From assembly GCF_039540575.1 (NCBI RefSeq), contig NZ_BAABFC010000001.1, forward strand, positions 310,001 to 374,000: a stretch of DNA of 64,000 nucleotides, in the 5' to 3' direction. Source of the stretch: Pseudaeromonas paramecii. Lineage in GTDB: Bacteria > Pseudomonadota > Gammaproteobacteria > Enterobacterales > Aeromonadaceae. The translations under genes were made by a program, and so were the position numbers. Positions 18,696 through 27,702 of this stretch are shown here, one piece after another (position 1 is the stretch's first letter; each line of letters begins with the position of its first letter). Under the pieces are notes generated by a model. The model ran no database searches and had not been told where the DNA came from. It worked only from the letters and a program-made list of their open reading frames with translations.

Positions 18696-19078
18696 TAGTC
18701 GATCTCCGTGAATCTCAAGTTGATGTCGTACAGGTCGGTATCGTCTGGATCGCAGATGCGGATGATCTGGCTGGCATCCACCCCCTTGTCATCACGCCGC
18801 CAAACCACCTTGAACTGGCGGCCATCGTGCAGGGTCAGAGTCATGGGGGTGTTAACCTGGGCCTCTTTTGCCTTGACGGCTTTGACCAGAGCGCGGGGAG
18901 CCCAGACGCCGCCATCGCTCACCAAGGTGATGGGTCGGCCCATTGGCGCGGCGTTCTCCTCCACGATGAGGTAGCCGGTCAGGGTTGGGGTGATGGTCTG
19001 GGCAACAGGCGCCCAGAAAAACTCGTCCTGCCAGTCCAACTGTTCCGGCAGCTCAATCTCGTCCAGGGTGATGGCCAT
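18695..19078 (-). CDS. Small tail protein downstream of tape measure
   Basis: 127 residues, 9 bp after the tape-measure gene. It reads as a compact beta protein (LTGYLIVEENAAPMGRPITL, QFKVVWRRDDKGVDASQII). Genes in this position usually encode distal tail or tail-tip connectors. No family recognised. Confidence 0.6.
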   Translation of the reverse strand: MAITLDEIELPEQLDWQDEFFWAPVAQTITPTLTGYLIVEENAAPMGRPITLVSDGGVWAPRALVKAVKAKEAQVNTPMTLTLHDGRQFKVVWRRDDKGVDASQIIRICDPDDTDLYDINLRFTEID

Positions 19079-19087
19079 GGCGGTCCT

Positions 19088-22000
19088 TTAGGATGTGCGC
19101 AGCCCTTGCTGCTGCAATTGATCCAGTAAGCTATCCAGGCTCGCCTCTTGGGTGGGTGTGACCTGGATCTGGGCTTGTTTGCCCTCAAACTGGAGGGTGA
19201 TGGTGCGGCTGGATGCCTGAATGGTTTGGGAGGTGGCTTGCTTGGCGGTCTTATCGGCCTGCGCTTGAGATTTGGCGGCGGCCTCATCGGCCTGGCGCTG
19301 CTTCTCCTTGGCTGCGTAGAGCTTTTCTTGCAGATCGATGGCCTGCTGGTAGCTCTGGATGGCCTCCCTGTTGCCAGCGGCGCGGGCTTCGGTGAGTTTG
19401 GCCTGGAGCTCGGCCAGCTTTTGCAGCTGCTCACGCTGGGCCACGGCGGCGTCGTTGCCATTGAGGGAATCCCACTCGTTCTGCAGATTGGCCAATGTGT
19501 CGGCGGCGGATTTGGCCTCATCCTTCATGCTCGCCAACTTCTGCTTGGCGGAGTCGATGGCGCTGCGCAGGCAGGAGAGGTCCTCATCATCCAGCAGGCG
19601 CATCTGTGTAACCATGGCCTCGCCCCGGGTCACCAGGGTCTGGCTGATCCCGGAGGTGTCCTCCAAGCGGGTTTTCATCTTCTCGGCGGCGACGGCCTGG
19701 CGCAGGTAGGCCCGCTCGGCGGTCAAATAGGCCTCGGAGGTGTCCTTGAGATAGCCCTGAATGTCATCCAGGGTCACGGCCAAGCGGACGGTGCGCAGCC
19801 GTTCGCCGTTCTCGGCCAGCCGCTGGTTGAGGGTTTCTAGCTCGGAGCTGGCGGCTGCGCTGGCATTGCGCCAACCCATGATGCTGTTCATCAGGCTCTG
19901 GGCCTGGGGGGAGCACTCGGCCAGCTTGGCCTGCAGAGAGGACGTATGATCCGCCAGGAACTGGCTGGCGGTGGCCGCGCCTTCGTGGGCAGCCTTTAGT
20001 TCCAGCTCGTCTTGGGTGAGTTGCTGAACAGCGTCGCCAGCTTCACCTGCTTTGTTTTTGACATGATCGATGGCATCACCCAGCACCAGATTTTCTGCAC
20101 CGGCCGTCTTGGCTGCCGTTTTGAGCGCCTCATACTGCTGACTCAATCCCAAGGCTGCGGCCTGGCTGGCCAGTGAGCCATCGGCAACACGATGAGCCGC
20201 ATTAGCCGCCTCCAGTTCTGCCTTGGCATAGGACAGGAAGGCCTCTCGCTGCACCTCTATGGTGGCCCCTGAACGCTGGATCTCTTGCCAAGCCTGGCGG
20301 TTGGCCGCCGCTGTTTTCTCCAGGGCGGCAGCAGAGCTGATGCCAAGCTGGGTATAGGCGCTTCCCAGATCACCGGTGGCGTTTTGTAGCTGGCCAGTTT
20401 GCTTGTTAGCCAGCGCCAGTCCCTTCTGAATGTCTGTGCCGGCCACCAAGCCGCTTTTACCTGCCTCTTGATAGATGGTGATCAGCTTGTTGGCTTCTGC
20501 CTTAGTGGCGGCACTGTCCATGGACTTGGCAAAAGCTGCGCGGATCTCGGCACTGGAGAACTGGCCGGATTGCACTATCTGGCTGAAGGTATCGATGGTG
20601 GCCTGCCCAGCCTCGGTGAAGCCATTACGCATCTGTTGCAGATCTAAGCCGATGCGGGCAAACAGCTCCTGGTTGATCTGCTTCGCTGCAGCTCTGGCCT
20701 GGGTGCCGGTGCTGGTCATCAGCTTGCCGGTTTCAGCCAGGCTCTCGCGAAGCTGGCCAAGCTGCTCGGCGGTGAGCTGCTTGATGGCGGCCCCAAAGCC
20801 GTCGGTCAGGTTCTTGCCGGTCAGTGCCCCCTGCGCTTGCAGGTCGGTGAGCTGGCGCAGCACGAACGCCACCGAGGTGCGACTGCTGGCCTCCATCTCG
20901 CCAAACATGTCCGCCACCACCTTGGTGGCCTCATCGCTGCCTGGCTTGAGCTCGGTCAGCTTCTTCTTCAGCTCTTCGATGCGCTCGTTGATCGGATCGA
21001 ACTTGGGTGCCGCCTTGGCGGCGGCCTCCCCCACGGCGGCAATGGCCGGGGGGCCCTTTTTGTAAGACCCGGTGGCTTCATCAAAATGGATGGCGCCGGA
21101 TTCCATCAGCGCATCGAACTCACCCATATTGGTGATGGTGATGCCCAACTGCTTGGAGAGCAGGGCGTACTGCTCCTTGAGCTGCAGCGAGGTCTGCTTT
21201 TGCAGAGAGGCAGACTTGGCCGCTGCCTCCTGGGCATTCTTCATCTGGCGGTAGGCATCCACCGCCTCCAGGATCTTGCCAATACCCCAACTGACGGCCA
21301 AACCAGCCGCCGCGGTCTTGAGACCCTGAACGAGGGAGGTAAGTCCCTTGACGGCTGGCGCCATCTTGCCGAAGGAGGCGGTGGCCATCGACGAGGAAAC
21401 CTGGGTGGTCGTCATGGCTTCGCCGGCTTTGCGGGCGCTATCTGCCAGCCCAAGGAACCCTGTGCCAAGACTCTTGATGTCCTTGGTCCACTGGATGATC
21501 TTGAGGCCGATCCAGATATGGGCCAGCAGCTTCAACTCGCCGCTCATAGCCTTGATGCCGGCAATGGCGGTCGAGGTGTAATCCCCCACCGCCTTGAGCG
21601 TGTCGGTGATGTCCTTGCCCCACTCCTTGAGGGTGCCATCCTGGCGTAACTGCTTCAGGTAGGCGATGACATCCCGCAGCTGGTCGTTGACGTACTCCAT
21701 CAGCCCAGCGTTGGCCACCTCTGTCTTGGCCTTGGTGAATTCGTCCGCCAGGTTGGAGGCCAGGCCCTTGGTGTTATCCATGGCCTTCTTAGCGGCCCCG
21801 GCGAACTCGGTGCCGATGGCCTGGATCAGCAGGTCGATCTCTTCGCGGCCCAGGGCCCCGGCGGTGGCCAGGGCCTGCAGCTCGGGTACCGACTTGCCGG
21901 TAGCCTCAGCCAGCAGCGACCAGGCAGGGATGCCCCGCTCGGCCAGCTGGTTCATCTCTTCTTGCTGCAGCTTGGTCTTGGTGTAGGCCTGCCCAAGCGC

Positions 22001-23221
22001 GGTGAGGATGCCATCCACCTGCTCATAACCCTTGCCGCTGGCGGCGGCGGCATCGGTGGCGGCCTGCAGGGCACCTGACATGGGATCCAGACCGTAGTTC
22101 TTGGTCTTGATGGCTACGTCCATCACTTCGGTCAGCTGCAGCGCGGTGTCACCGGCGAACCGGTTGAGCTCATCAAACGACAGCCCGGCCCGCTCGGCAT
22201 TCTTCGCCATCAGCTCCATGTCGGCGCCGGTGCTGACCACATCCACCAGGGCATCCTTGGCCTTGCCGATGGAGAGCAGAGCGGCGGCGCTGGCCAGCAG
22301 CCCCTTGGTCCAGGCCAGCAGACCACTGTTGCCACGGCCCAGCTCTGCCGTCAGTTCTGCGGTGGCACCGCGGGCATTGGCTGCCCCGCTGGCATATTGC
22401 CCCATCCCCTGCTTGGTGCTGGCCAGCTGCTGGTTAAGCTGGCGCTGGCGCTCCACCGAGCTCTGCATGTCTGTCGCCAGCGCCGACACCTTCTGTTCGG
22501 CCTGAGCGGTGGCAGAGGCCAACTCCCGCTGGGCATTCCCCAGCTGGCGAGTGTTGACGCCGGATTGCTGCAGGTTGGTCCGCAGGCTGTTGAGGCTGGC
22601 GTTCTGCTTCTGGTATTGGGCATCGAGGCGGGTAACCTCTTTGCGGGCAGCGGTGAACTCCTTTTCCTGCTGGCCGACGGCCTTGCCGACGGCGGTGGCC
22701 TCCCGCTGCAGATCCTTGGTCTGGTTGACGGATACTCGGTATTGCTCCCCCAGTGCCTTGGCTTCCACCTTCGCCTGCTTGAGCTCGTCACGCTGCTCGC
22801 GGGTGGGCTTGTTGCTGTTGCGGATCCCCTGGGCCAGCAGATCTACCTTAGCCTTGGCCTGGGTCCACTCATCTGCCAGGGCGGCGGTCTCGCGCTTGCT
22901 CTGGCTATAGGCCTGATTGGTCTGGGTGAGCTGCTGCTTTTGCTCGGCCAGCCCCTTGCCCATGGCGGTGGCCTTGGTGCGGGTAGTCTCCAGGGTGGCA
23001 GCCAGATCGGCGGTGCCCTTCTTGAGCTGAGCGAACTGGCTGATGAGCTGATCCTGCTGGCGCAGCTCGTCCAGCTCCTTGACCAGCCGCTCCACCTCGG
23101 TACTGGACTCATCCGACTGGCCGCCCAGCTTGTCCAGCTCGTTGACCAGCTTGCCGACTTCCACCAGGCCATCGATGGCGGCGGTGATCTTGAGCTGAAT
23201 GTCGGATTGATTCTTGGCCAT
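19088..23221 (-). CDS. Tail tape-measure protein
   Basis: 1377 residues. The N-terminal ~270 residues are heptad-rich coiled coil (LVKELDELRQQDQLISQFAQ onward), followed by a short hydrophobic patch (about 305-320, LLAWTKGLLASAAALL) and a tape-measure core domain (MELMAKNAERAGLSFDELNR). More coiled coil and a Gln-rich C-terminus follow. Tape measures set siphophage tail length and travel into the cell with the DNA; at roughly 0.15 nm per residue this one implies a tail around 200 nm. It lies directly after the tail tube gene, with only a terminator between. Confidence 0.88.
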   Translation of the reverse strand: MAKNQSDIQLKITAAIDGLVEVGKLVNELDKLGGQSDESSTEVERLVKELDELRQQDQLISQFAQLKKGTADLAATLETTRTKATAMGKGLAEQKQQLTQTNQAYSQSKRETAALADEWTQAKAKVDLLAQGIRNSNKPTREQRDELKQAKVEAKALGEQYRVSVNQTKDLQREATAVGKAVGQQEKEFTAARKEVTRLDAQYQKQNASLNSLRTNLQQSGVNTRQLGNAQRELASATAQAEQKVSALATDMQSSVERQRQLNQQLASTKQGMGQYASGAANARGATAELTAELGRGNSGLLAWTKGLLASAAALLSIGKAKDALVDVVSTGADMELMAKNAERAGLSFDELNRFAGDTALQLTEVMDVAIKTKNYGLDPMSGALQAATDAAAASGKGYEQVDGILTALGQAYTKTKLQQEEMNQLAERGIPAWSLLAEATGKSVPELQALATAGALGREEIDLLIQAIGTEFAGAAKKAMDNTKGLASNLADEFTKAKTEVANAGLMEYVNDQLRDVIAYLKQLRQDGTLKEWGKDITDTLKAVGDYTSTAIAGIKAMSGELKLLAHIWIGLKIIQWTKDIKSLGTGFLGLADSARKAGEAMTTTQVSSSMATASFGKMAPAVKGLTSLVQGLKTAAAGLAVSWGIGKILEAVDAYRQMKNAQEAAAKSASLQKQTSLQLKEQYALLSKQLGITITNMGEFDALMESGAIHFDEATGSYKKGPPAIAAVGEAAAKAAPKFDPINERIEELKKKLTELKPGSDEATKVVADMFGEMEASSRTSVAFVLRQLTDLQAQGALTGKNLTDGFGAAIKQLTAEQLGQLRESLAETGKLMTSTGTQARAAAKQINQELFARIGLDLQQMRNGFTEAGQATIDTFSQIVQSGQFSSAEIRAAFAKSMDSAATKAEANKLITIYQEAGKSGLVAGTDIQKGLALANKQTGQLQNATGDLGSAYTQLGISSAAALEKTAAANRQAWQEIQRSGATIEVQREAFLSYAKAELEAANAAHRVADGSLASQAAALGLSQQYEALKTAAKTAGAENLVLGDAIDHVKNKAGEAGDAVQQLTQDELELKAAHEGAATASQFLADHTSSLQAKLAECSPQAQSLMNSIMGWRNASAAASSELETLNQRLAENGERLRTVRLAVTLDDIQGYLKDTSEAYLTAERAYLRQAVAAEKMKTRLEDTSGISQTLVTRGEAMVTQMRLLDDEDLSCLRSAIDSAKQKLASMKDEAKSAADTLANLQNEWDSLNGNDAAVAQREQLQKLAELQAKLTEARAAGNREAIQSYQQAIDLQEKLYAAKEKQRQADEAAAKSQAQADKTAKQATSQTIQASSRTITLQFEGKQAQIQVTPTQEASLDSLLDQLQQQGLRTS

Positions 23222-23231
23222 GGGATCTCAC

Positions 23232-23260
23232 AAAAAGAAAACCCCGCACGATGGCGGGGT
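23232..23260 (-). terminator. Intrinsic terminator between tail tube and tape measure
   Basis: On the minus strand ACCCCGC-CATCGT-GCGGGGT is followed by TTTTCTTTTTG. It sits directly after the tail tube gene and 10 bp before the tape-measure start, so tape-measure transcription must read through it. Confidence 0.85.
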
Positions 23261-23319
23261 CTGAGGATCTGGATTGAGAAAGGAGGTAGGCCCGACAGGC
23301 GCCGGGCCTAGGGGATAGA

Positions 23320-24069
23320 TCAGTTGAATTCCTTGTAGGTATAAGGGGCGGTTTTACCTGCCGGGGTGACCATGGAGCCTTCCAGCTCACCTTCCATGTA
23401 GTCACCGGACATCAATTCAGCGGTCCCGGTGGCGGAAAGCTGAACCTGCCACACTTCCATCTTGACCCGCTTCTGGGTGTCCTTGTTTTCGCCATCGATG
23501 AGAATGTAGCGGGGCTTTAAGACCTCGGTGGCGCCGGAAACCACATAGCCGGTCTTGGCATCGACGGTGTAGCTGACCGTTACCGCTGCCGCCGCAGTTT
23601 CTGTCAGGGCGATGATCATGCCCATGTCCAGATTGACCTGGTAGTCGGTGTCCGCCACCAGCACGGAGTTGTCTGACGCCAGCTTGACGACAACATTGCT
23701 GATGCCGTCGTTGGCCAGGGTGACATAGCCCGCACCGGTGAGCGTGATAGCCTCATCGGTGACGGTAGACTCGGCCACGCTGAACTCTTCGCCGGTACCG
23801 GCCAGAGCGTCCGCCAACAAGCTCTTGGTCATGGTGTCCCAGGAGATCTTGAGCTTGGCCGGATCCTTGGGAATATTCACTGTGCCAAGGTTCTGGCCGA
23901 AGTCGATCTTCTTATTGGACAGCCGGTTCTTTTCTTCGGTGGTGGGCGGCGTGATGGAGATGCCGGTGAGGTTGATGGGGCCAATCAGGGGGCCGCGCAC
24001 GCCATTGGTAATTTCTGCCAGGTATACGTCACCCGCAAGCACCAGGCCGGTATCAACAAACAGACTCAT
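23320..24069 (-). CDS. Major tail tube protein
   Basis: 249 residues. The N-terminal region (GLVLAGDVYLAEI, GPLIGPINLTGISITPPTTE) resembles the tube-forming fold of long non-contractile tails. A central segment (about 115-175, rich in Val/Thr/Ala) reads as an extra beta domain projecting from the tube. It is bracketed by intrinsic terminators at 24101-24123 and 23232-23260, an arrangement that could make it a discrete, highly expressed unit. Assignment rests on position between the tail terminator gene and tape measure and on its composition. Confidence 0.72.
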   Translation of the reverse strand: MSLFVDTGLVLAGDVYLAEITNGVRGPLIGPINLTGISITPPTTEEKNRLSNKKIDFGQNLGTVNIPKDPAKLKISWDTMTKSLLADALAGTGEEFSVAESTVTDEAITLTGAGYVTLANDGISNVVVKLASDNSVLVADTDYQVNLDMGMIIALTETAAAAVTVSYTVDAKTGYVVSGATEVLKPRYILIDGENKDTQKRVKMEVWQVQLSATGTAELMSGDYMEGELEGSMVTPAGKTAPYTYKEFN

Positions 24070-24100
24070 AGTTGGATTCTCCTATGCAGGATCCAGGTAT

Positions 24101-24123
24101 AAAAAAACCGGCGCAGGGCCGGT
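24101..24123 (-). terminator. Intrinsic terminator before the tail tube gene
   Basis: On the minus strand ACCGGC-CCTGC-GCCGGT is followed by seven Ts. It lies between the tail-terminator gene and the tail tube gene, inside the late operon. Confidence 0.85.
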
Positions 24124-24141
24124 GGTAGTGTGGTGCCAGGG

Positions 24142-24564
24142 TTAGTTGCTGGCGAGGTATTCGATGGTGATGGGGATCTGGGTCAGCAGCACGGAGGCCG
24201 CTATCTCCTCGGGCTCCAGGGTGATTTCCCCTATGGTGAGTTTGATCAGCTTTGTACCCGGGAACGGTATGCCATTTCCTATGGGCGACACCTGTTCGAG
24301 TACGGCATCCAGCAAGGCGTCGCGCCCGGCCCGTCCATCTTCAGCCGGTTGATAGAGATCTAACTGCAGTACCCGGCTGCGTTTCCAACCGCCTGCCCGG
24401 CGCTCGATATTGCTTTCCCGGATCTCACGTAGATGGGCAATGGGCAGTATCGTGTACTCATCCAACTGAGGGTCGGCATCGCACACCTGTTCAGGTGTTT
24501 CAAACGCCGCTACCCCCCGTAACTTGGCCAGCATGGCATTCACTATCTCGGTAGCCTGGGTCAT
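24142..24564 (-). CDS. Tail terminator/minor tail protein
   Basis: 140 residues (ATEIVNAMLAKLRGV... to LLTQIPITIEYLASN). The helical N-terminus and the beta core ending in an ITIEY strand resemble lambda gpU-type tail-completion proteins that cap the tube. Its start overlaps the previous gene by 4 bp. Position between the Z-like gene and the tail tube supports the assignment. Confidence 0.6.
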   Translation of the reverse strand: MTQATEIVNAMLAKLRGVAAFETPEQVCDADPQLDEYTILPIAHLREIRESNIERRAGGWKRSRVLQLDLYQPAEDGRAGRDALLDAVLEQVSPIGNGIPFPGTKLIKLTIGEITLEPEEIAASVLLTQIPITIEYLASN

Positions 24565-25121
24565 TTAGTCAGCTCCTGGGTGATCTGGCTGGCCAGTTCA
24601 TTGCGGATCCTGGCCAGATAGTCATCGGTGAGAATGCCATCCCACCACTGTTTCAGCCCGATCCCGCCGGCGGCCACCAGCCGCTGCTTGCCCGCCTTCT
24701 GATAGCGGATCAGCGGCTTTTGCTTCTTACCGTAGGGATTCACGAAGCCGTAGACCTGCACCCGCTTACCGCCCCTCAGCACAAAGACGCTGGCCCGGGT
24801 TCCGGTTTGGTCCTGGATCTGGGTGGTGAACTTGACGCGGGAGAACGGCACACGCTTGGTGTTGAGCGTGAGGGTGGCCTCGTCTTTCTTTGATGAAGCG
24901 GTGGTGAGCTTGATCCGTGCCTTGACCGAGGCCGGAGCAAATCCGTCGGCGCTAATGCGCTGAATCAGGTCGGCCTGGATCGCCTTGGCTTTGGTATTGA
25001 TGATCGCGGATACCTGTTTCCGCAGGGTTGCCGGCAGATCGGCAAAGGCTTGTTTGTTCTCGGTCAGCCCGGTCAGACTGATTGCCTTCGGTTGGCGCTT
25101 GCGACTCGTTCCTCCCGGCAT
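24561..25121 (-). CDS. Minor tail/HK97 gp10-like protein
   Basis: 186 residues, basic (GTSRKRQPKA), with KAKAIQADLIQRISADGF in a helical N-terminal part. Genes of this size and position encode gp10/Z-type proteins that join head-tail connector and tail. It overlaps both neighbours by 1-4 bp in the coupled connector cluster. Confidence 0.6.
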   Translation of the reverse strand: MPGGTSRKRQPKAISLTGLTENKQAFADLPATLRKQVSAIINTKAKAIQADLIQRISADGFAPASVKARIKLTTASSKKDEATLTLNTKRVPFSRVKFTTQIQDQTGTRASVFVLRGGKRVQVYGFVNPYGKKQKPLIRYQKAGKQRLVAAGGIGLKQWWDGILTDDYLARIRNELASQITQELTK

Positions 25122-25660
25122 CAGCTCACCATGACCCTGAGGGTAGTGCCGTTGTCGGAGCCCTCGACTTTGCCTTCGATCCGATAGAGCCGGCCACGCA
25201 TTGACAACTGATCACCCACGCGGGCAAAGGGCCAGACCAGCTCCGGCAGGATCAGGTCTATCTGTTGGCGAGGCTCGGAACGGGCGCCAACCAGGATGTT
25301 CTCCTGGGCAAGCCAAGCGGTCACCATATAGGATTCGCCAGATTTGGGAATGTACTGTGCCGGTTCGCCAGCCAGTTTGCGGGCGGCCAGCTGCAGCTCG
25401 CCCGGTGTCCCATTGATGTCCTCAATGAGGAACCAATCGCCACCTTGCTTAAGCAATTGACCTGGCAGTACGCCTGACCGGGGTCGGATACTGATGAAGG
25501 TGGTGCCGCTGGCGTAGATGCTTGCCTGTGATTCCCGGCCGGCAGACTTGGGGGCCACCAGCTTGCCCCACATGCTCCCCAGCACTGTCCAACTTGGCGG
25601 CGTTCCATCACCTTGGCCGATCCAAGTCAACCGAGTATTGAGTTCACCACTTTTGAGCAT
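25121..25660 (-). CDS. Head-tail joining (head closure) protein
   Basis: 179 residues. It begins with SGELNTRLTWIGQGD and contains a beta-rich body with FISIRPRSG and GDWFLIEDINGTPGELQLAA. This pattern fits the SPP1 gp16/HK97 head-closure family that plugs the connector after packaging. About 60 residues longer than typical members, with an insertion around 80-140. Starts 8 bp from the connector gene stop. Confidence 0.65.
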   Translation of the reverse strand: MLKSGELNTRLTWIGQGDGTPPSWTVLGSMWGKLVAPKSAGRESQASIYASGTTFISIRPRSGVLPGQLLKQGGDWFLIEDINGTPGELQLAARKLAGEPAQYIPKSGESYMVTAWLAQENILVGARSEPRQQIDLILPELVWPFARVGDQLSMRGRLYRIEGKVEGSDNGTTLRVMVS

Positions 25661-25668
25661 GCGTCCCC

Positions 25669-26025
25669 CTACCCGACCGCCAGATCACGATAAGCCTGGA
25701 TCAGGCTCTCATACGCCAGCGGCATGGTGGTGGCGATGGTACCGGTGACCACCGCCTCCCGGTTGGTGTACCAATGACTGATCAGCAAGAGCGCAGCCAT
25801 ACGCAGTGCCGGGGTAAGCTGTTGCTGATAGGGCGGCACCACTGCACCGCTGTCAGGATCAGTGCTAACAACGGGCGTCTGATCTACTGCAATCAACTGC
25901 TTATTGGTGTCGTTCTCGATCTTTGCGATCGCCGCTTCAATCAGCACCGTCAGGTGCTCATCTTCACTGGTATCGTCCAGCTCAAGTCGACATTGGCGCT
26001 TGGCATCATCCAGGCTGATCAGCAT
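25669..26025 (-). CDS. Head-tail connector, gp6-like
   Basis: 118 residues. LISLDDAKRQCRLELDDTSEDEHL and LIEAAIAKIENDTNKQL followed by a C-terminal helix (LRMAALLLISHWYTNREAVV) are the hallmark of the gp6/YqbG connector family. It forms the ring that docks on the portal. It follows the capsid gene and a small 84-residue gene. Confidence 0.82.
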   Translation of the reverse strand: MLISLDDAKRQCRLELDDTSEDEHLTVLIEAAIAKIENDTNKQLIAVDQTPVVSTDPDSGAVVPPYQQQLTPALRMAALLLISHWYTNREAVVTGTIATTMPLAYESLIQAYRDLAVG

Positions 26026-26028
26026 GGG

Positions 26029-26283
26029 TTACTCCTGATCCTTATCTGAAGCAGCCTCATTGCCAGACAACTGGGCTTGATACGGCACGGCCAGCTTGGA
26101 CTTGATGAGGCGCTCCGCTACCTCGGCAGAGAAACGGGTGATATCCCCCTTGCTGTAGTTCTTGTAGGGGCCAAGCAGGGTGACCAGGGTATCAGTGGTC
26201 ACGCTTGCGTTCTGAGATTGCAGCTCACCCTGGGCGGCGCCATCTTGTTTCGATTTGTCATCGGTAGACTTCTGAGTAGCCAT
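26029..26283 (-). CDS. Small phage head-module protein
   Basis: 84 residues: a Lys/Gln/Ser-rich N-terminal ~25 residues, then TLVTLLGPYKNYSKGDITRF and AERLIKSKLAVPY, a compact motif common in small proteins between capsid and connector genes. It probably binds or stabilises the head or connector; no function known to me. Confidence 0.6.
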   Translation of the reverse strand: MATQKSTDDKSKQDGAAQGELQSQNASVTTDTLVTLLGPYKNYSKGDITRFSAEVAERLIKSKLAVPYQAQLSGNEAASDKDQE

Positions 26284-26347
26284 GTCGGCTCCTTATGGAA
26301 TCGAGATTGGAAGTTGATGGGCCCCGAAACAACGAGGCCCAGATGAG

Positions 26348-27634
26348 TTACCAGGTGATGCCGGTACCCAGTGCTAGGCCTTCCGGGTGGCGGAAGCCGA
26401 CGTCGTGATTGGCCACCAGCCGCAATACGGACTGATTACGGGAGAATGCCGTCACGATGGTGCCAGCGGCATCGACGTAAGTGGCTTCACGGGAGAAGTC
26501 CATGGTCATGTTGTCCTGCTCACCGATCACCACATCGTTGAAATCGGCAAAGTAGATCTCAGACTCGTTGGTACCGGCGCCCAGGTTAACCGGGATGGTG
26601 TTGGTGTGGGCGATGGGGTAGCCCTTGAGCAGGCCCTGGGCCAGTTCCGGATAGACCTTGTTGCCATTGCCATCCCGCAGGCCGAACAGCTTCATGTAGC
26701 TGCGCGGACTCATGGCCCAGCCAGGATTGATCATCAGAGAATCGGAACCCATCAGCATCAGGATGAGAGCATCGAGGTAGGCGTCGATGGTCGCCAGGTC
26801 GGCGGTACCGGACCAGGTTTTGGTGCGGCTGGCGGCAGTGGCCACGGCCTTGAAGCCGGTCGGGGTATTGTCGGTACCGTCATCACGCAGGAAGGCCTTG
26901 TCTTCGCGCACCGCCATGGCAGCCAGCATGTCACCCAGCACCAGTTGCTCCACGTTATAACCTGCGCTGCCAATCAACTGATTGGACATGGGCACGATGG
27001 TGATCATGGTCTTGGCGGAGAGCTTGACGTCATCGAAGCTGCCTTCGGTTGCCTTGGCATCAACACCTTCACCGACATAACTGGCAGTGGCACCGCCAGC
27101 CATGCGCGGCATGGTCAGGTTGCCGTTAGGAAGCGGTACGGAGCGGGCCCCCAGGCGGCGGATCACGGTGCGGGGGCGCAGCAGCTCAATAACCTCGGAG
27201 TGAAAGGCTTCAGGCACCAAGGCCCCACCGGAACCGGAGGCGGTGCTGATGGCCATCGCCACCTCGGCATCACCGATTTCCTGGGAGGCAAATTGCTCGG
27301 CCAGTTGCAGATCGCCCTTACCTGCGGCAATCGACATGGCCAAGCGAGCCATCTTGGCGCCTTCATACTGCTTCAGCTCAGGCTTGACATGTACAGCAGC
27401 GCTCGCGCCGCCGATGATTGCCGTCACCGGCTTGGCCTGTGCAGCGTTCATGCGTTCAGCCGCTTCCATGCGACCAATCTGGGCTGAGAGTTGTTCAAAC
27501 TCTCCGGAGAGTTGGTTAAATTCGGTCAACTGCTCGGCGGAGAGAGAGCCGCCCTCGGCCTCAACCTTGGCCAGGGCCTGAACCTTGGCATTGATGTCGG
27601 CGCGTTGGCGGCGGAGTTCTTCGATCGTCTTCAT
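26348..27634 (-). CDS. Major capsid protein, HK97 fold
   Basis: 428 residues. The N-terminal ~70 residues are coiled coil (TIEELRRQRADINAKVQALA), the delta/scaffolding region removed by the prohead protease in HK97-like phages. The rest carries family landmarks: LRPRTVIRRLGARSVPLPNG, a P-domain helix, and FGLRDGNGNKVYPELAQG. Mature subunits would start around residue 100-110. A terminator lies between the protease gene and this gene. Confidence 0.92.
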   Translation of the reverse strand: MKTIEELRRQRADINAKVQALAKVEAEGGSLSAEQLTEFNQLSGEFEQLSAQIGRMEAAERMNAAQAKPVTAIIGGASAAVHVKPELKQYEGAKMARLAMSIAAGKGDLQLAEQFASQEIGDAEVAMAISTASGSGGALVPEAFHSEVIELLRPRTVIRRLGARSVPLPNGNLTMPRMAGGATASYVGEGVDAKATEGSFDDVKLSAKTMITIVPMSNQLIGSAGYNVEQLVLGDMLAAMAVREDKAFLRDDGTDNTPTGFKAVATAASRTKTWSGTADLATIDAYLDALILMLMGSDSLMINPGWAMSPRSYMKLFGLRDGNGNKVYPELAQGLLKGYPIAHTNTIPVNLGAGTNESEIYFADFNDVVIGEQDNMTMDFSREATYVDAAGTIVTAFSRNQSVLRLVANHDVGFRHPEGLALGTGITW

Positions 27635-27654
27635 ATCGATGGTTCCTTTTGGAA

Positions 27655-27677
27655 TAAAAAAAGCCCCTTTCGGGGCC
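27655..27677 (-). terminator. Intrinsic terminator before the capsid gene
   Basis: On the minus strand GGCCCC-GAAA-GGGGCT (GNRA tetraloop) is followed by eight Ts. It sits between the protease and capsid genes, 20 bp before the capsid start. Confidence 0.85.
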
Positions 27678-27702
27678 TAGTGGTGTGTGCTCCGCCGCAG
27701 GG

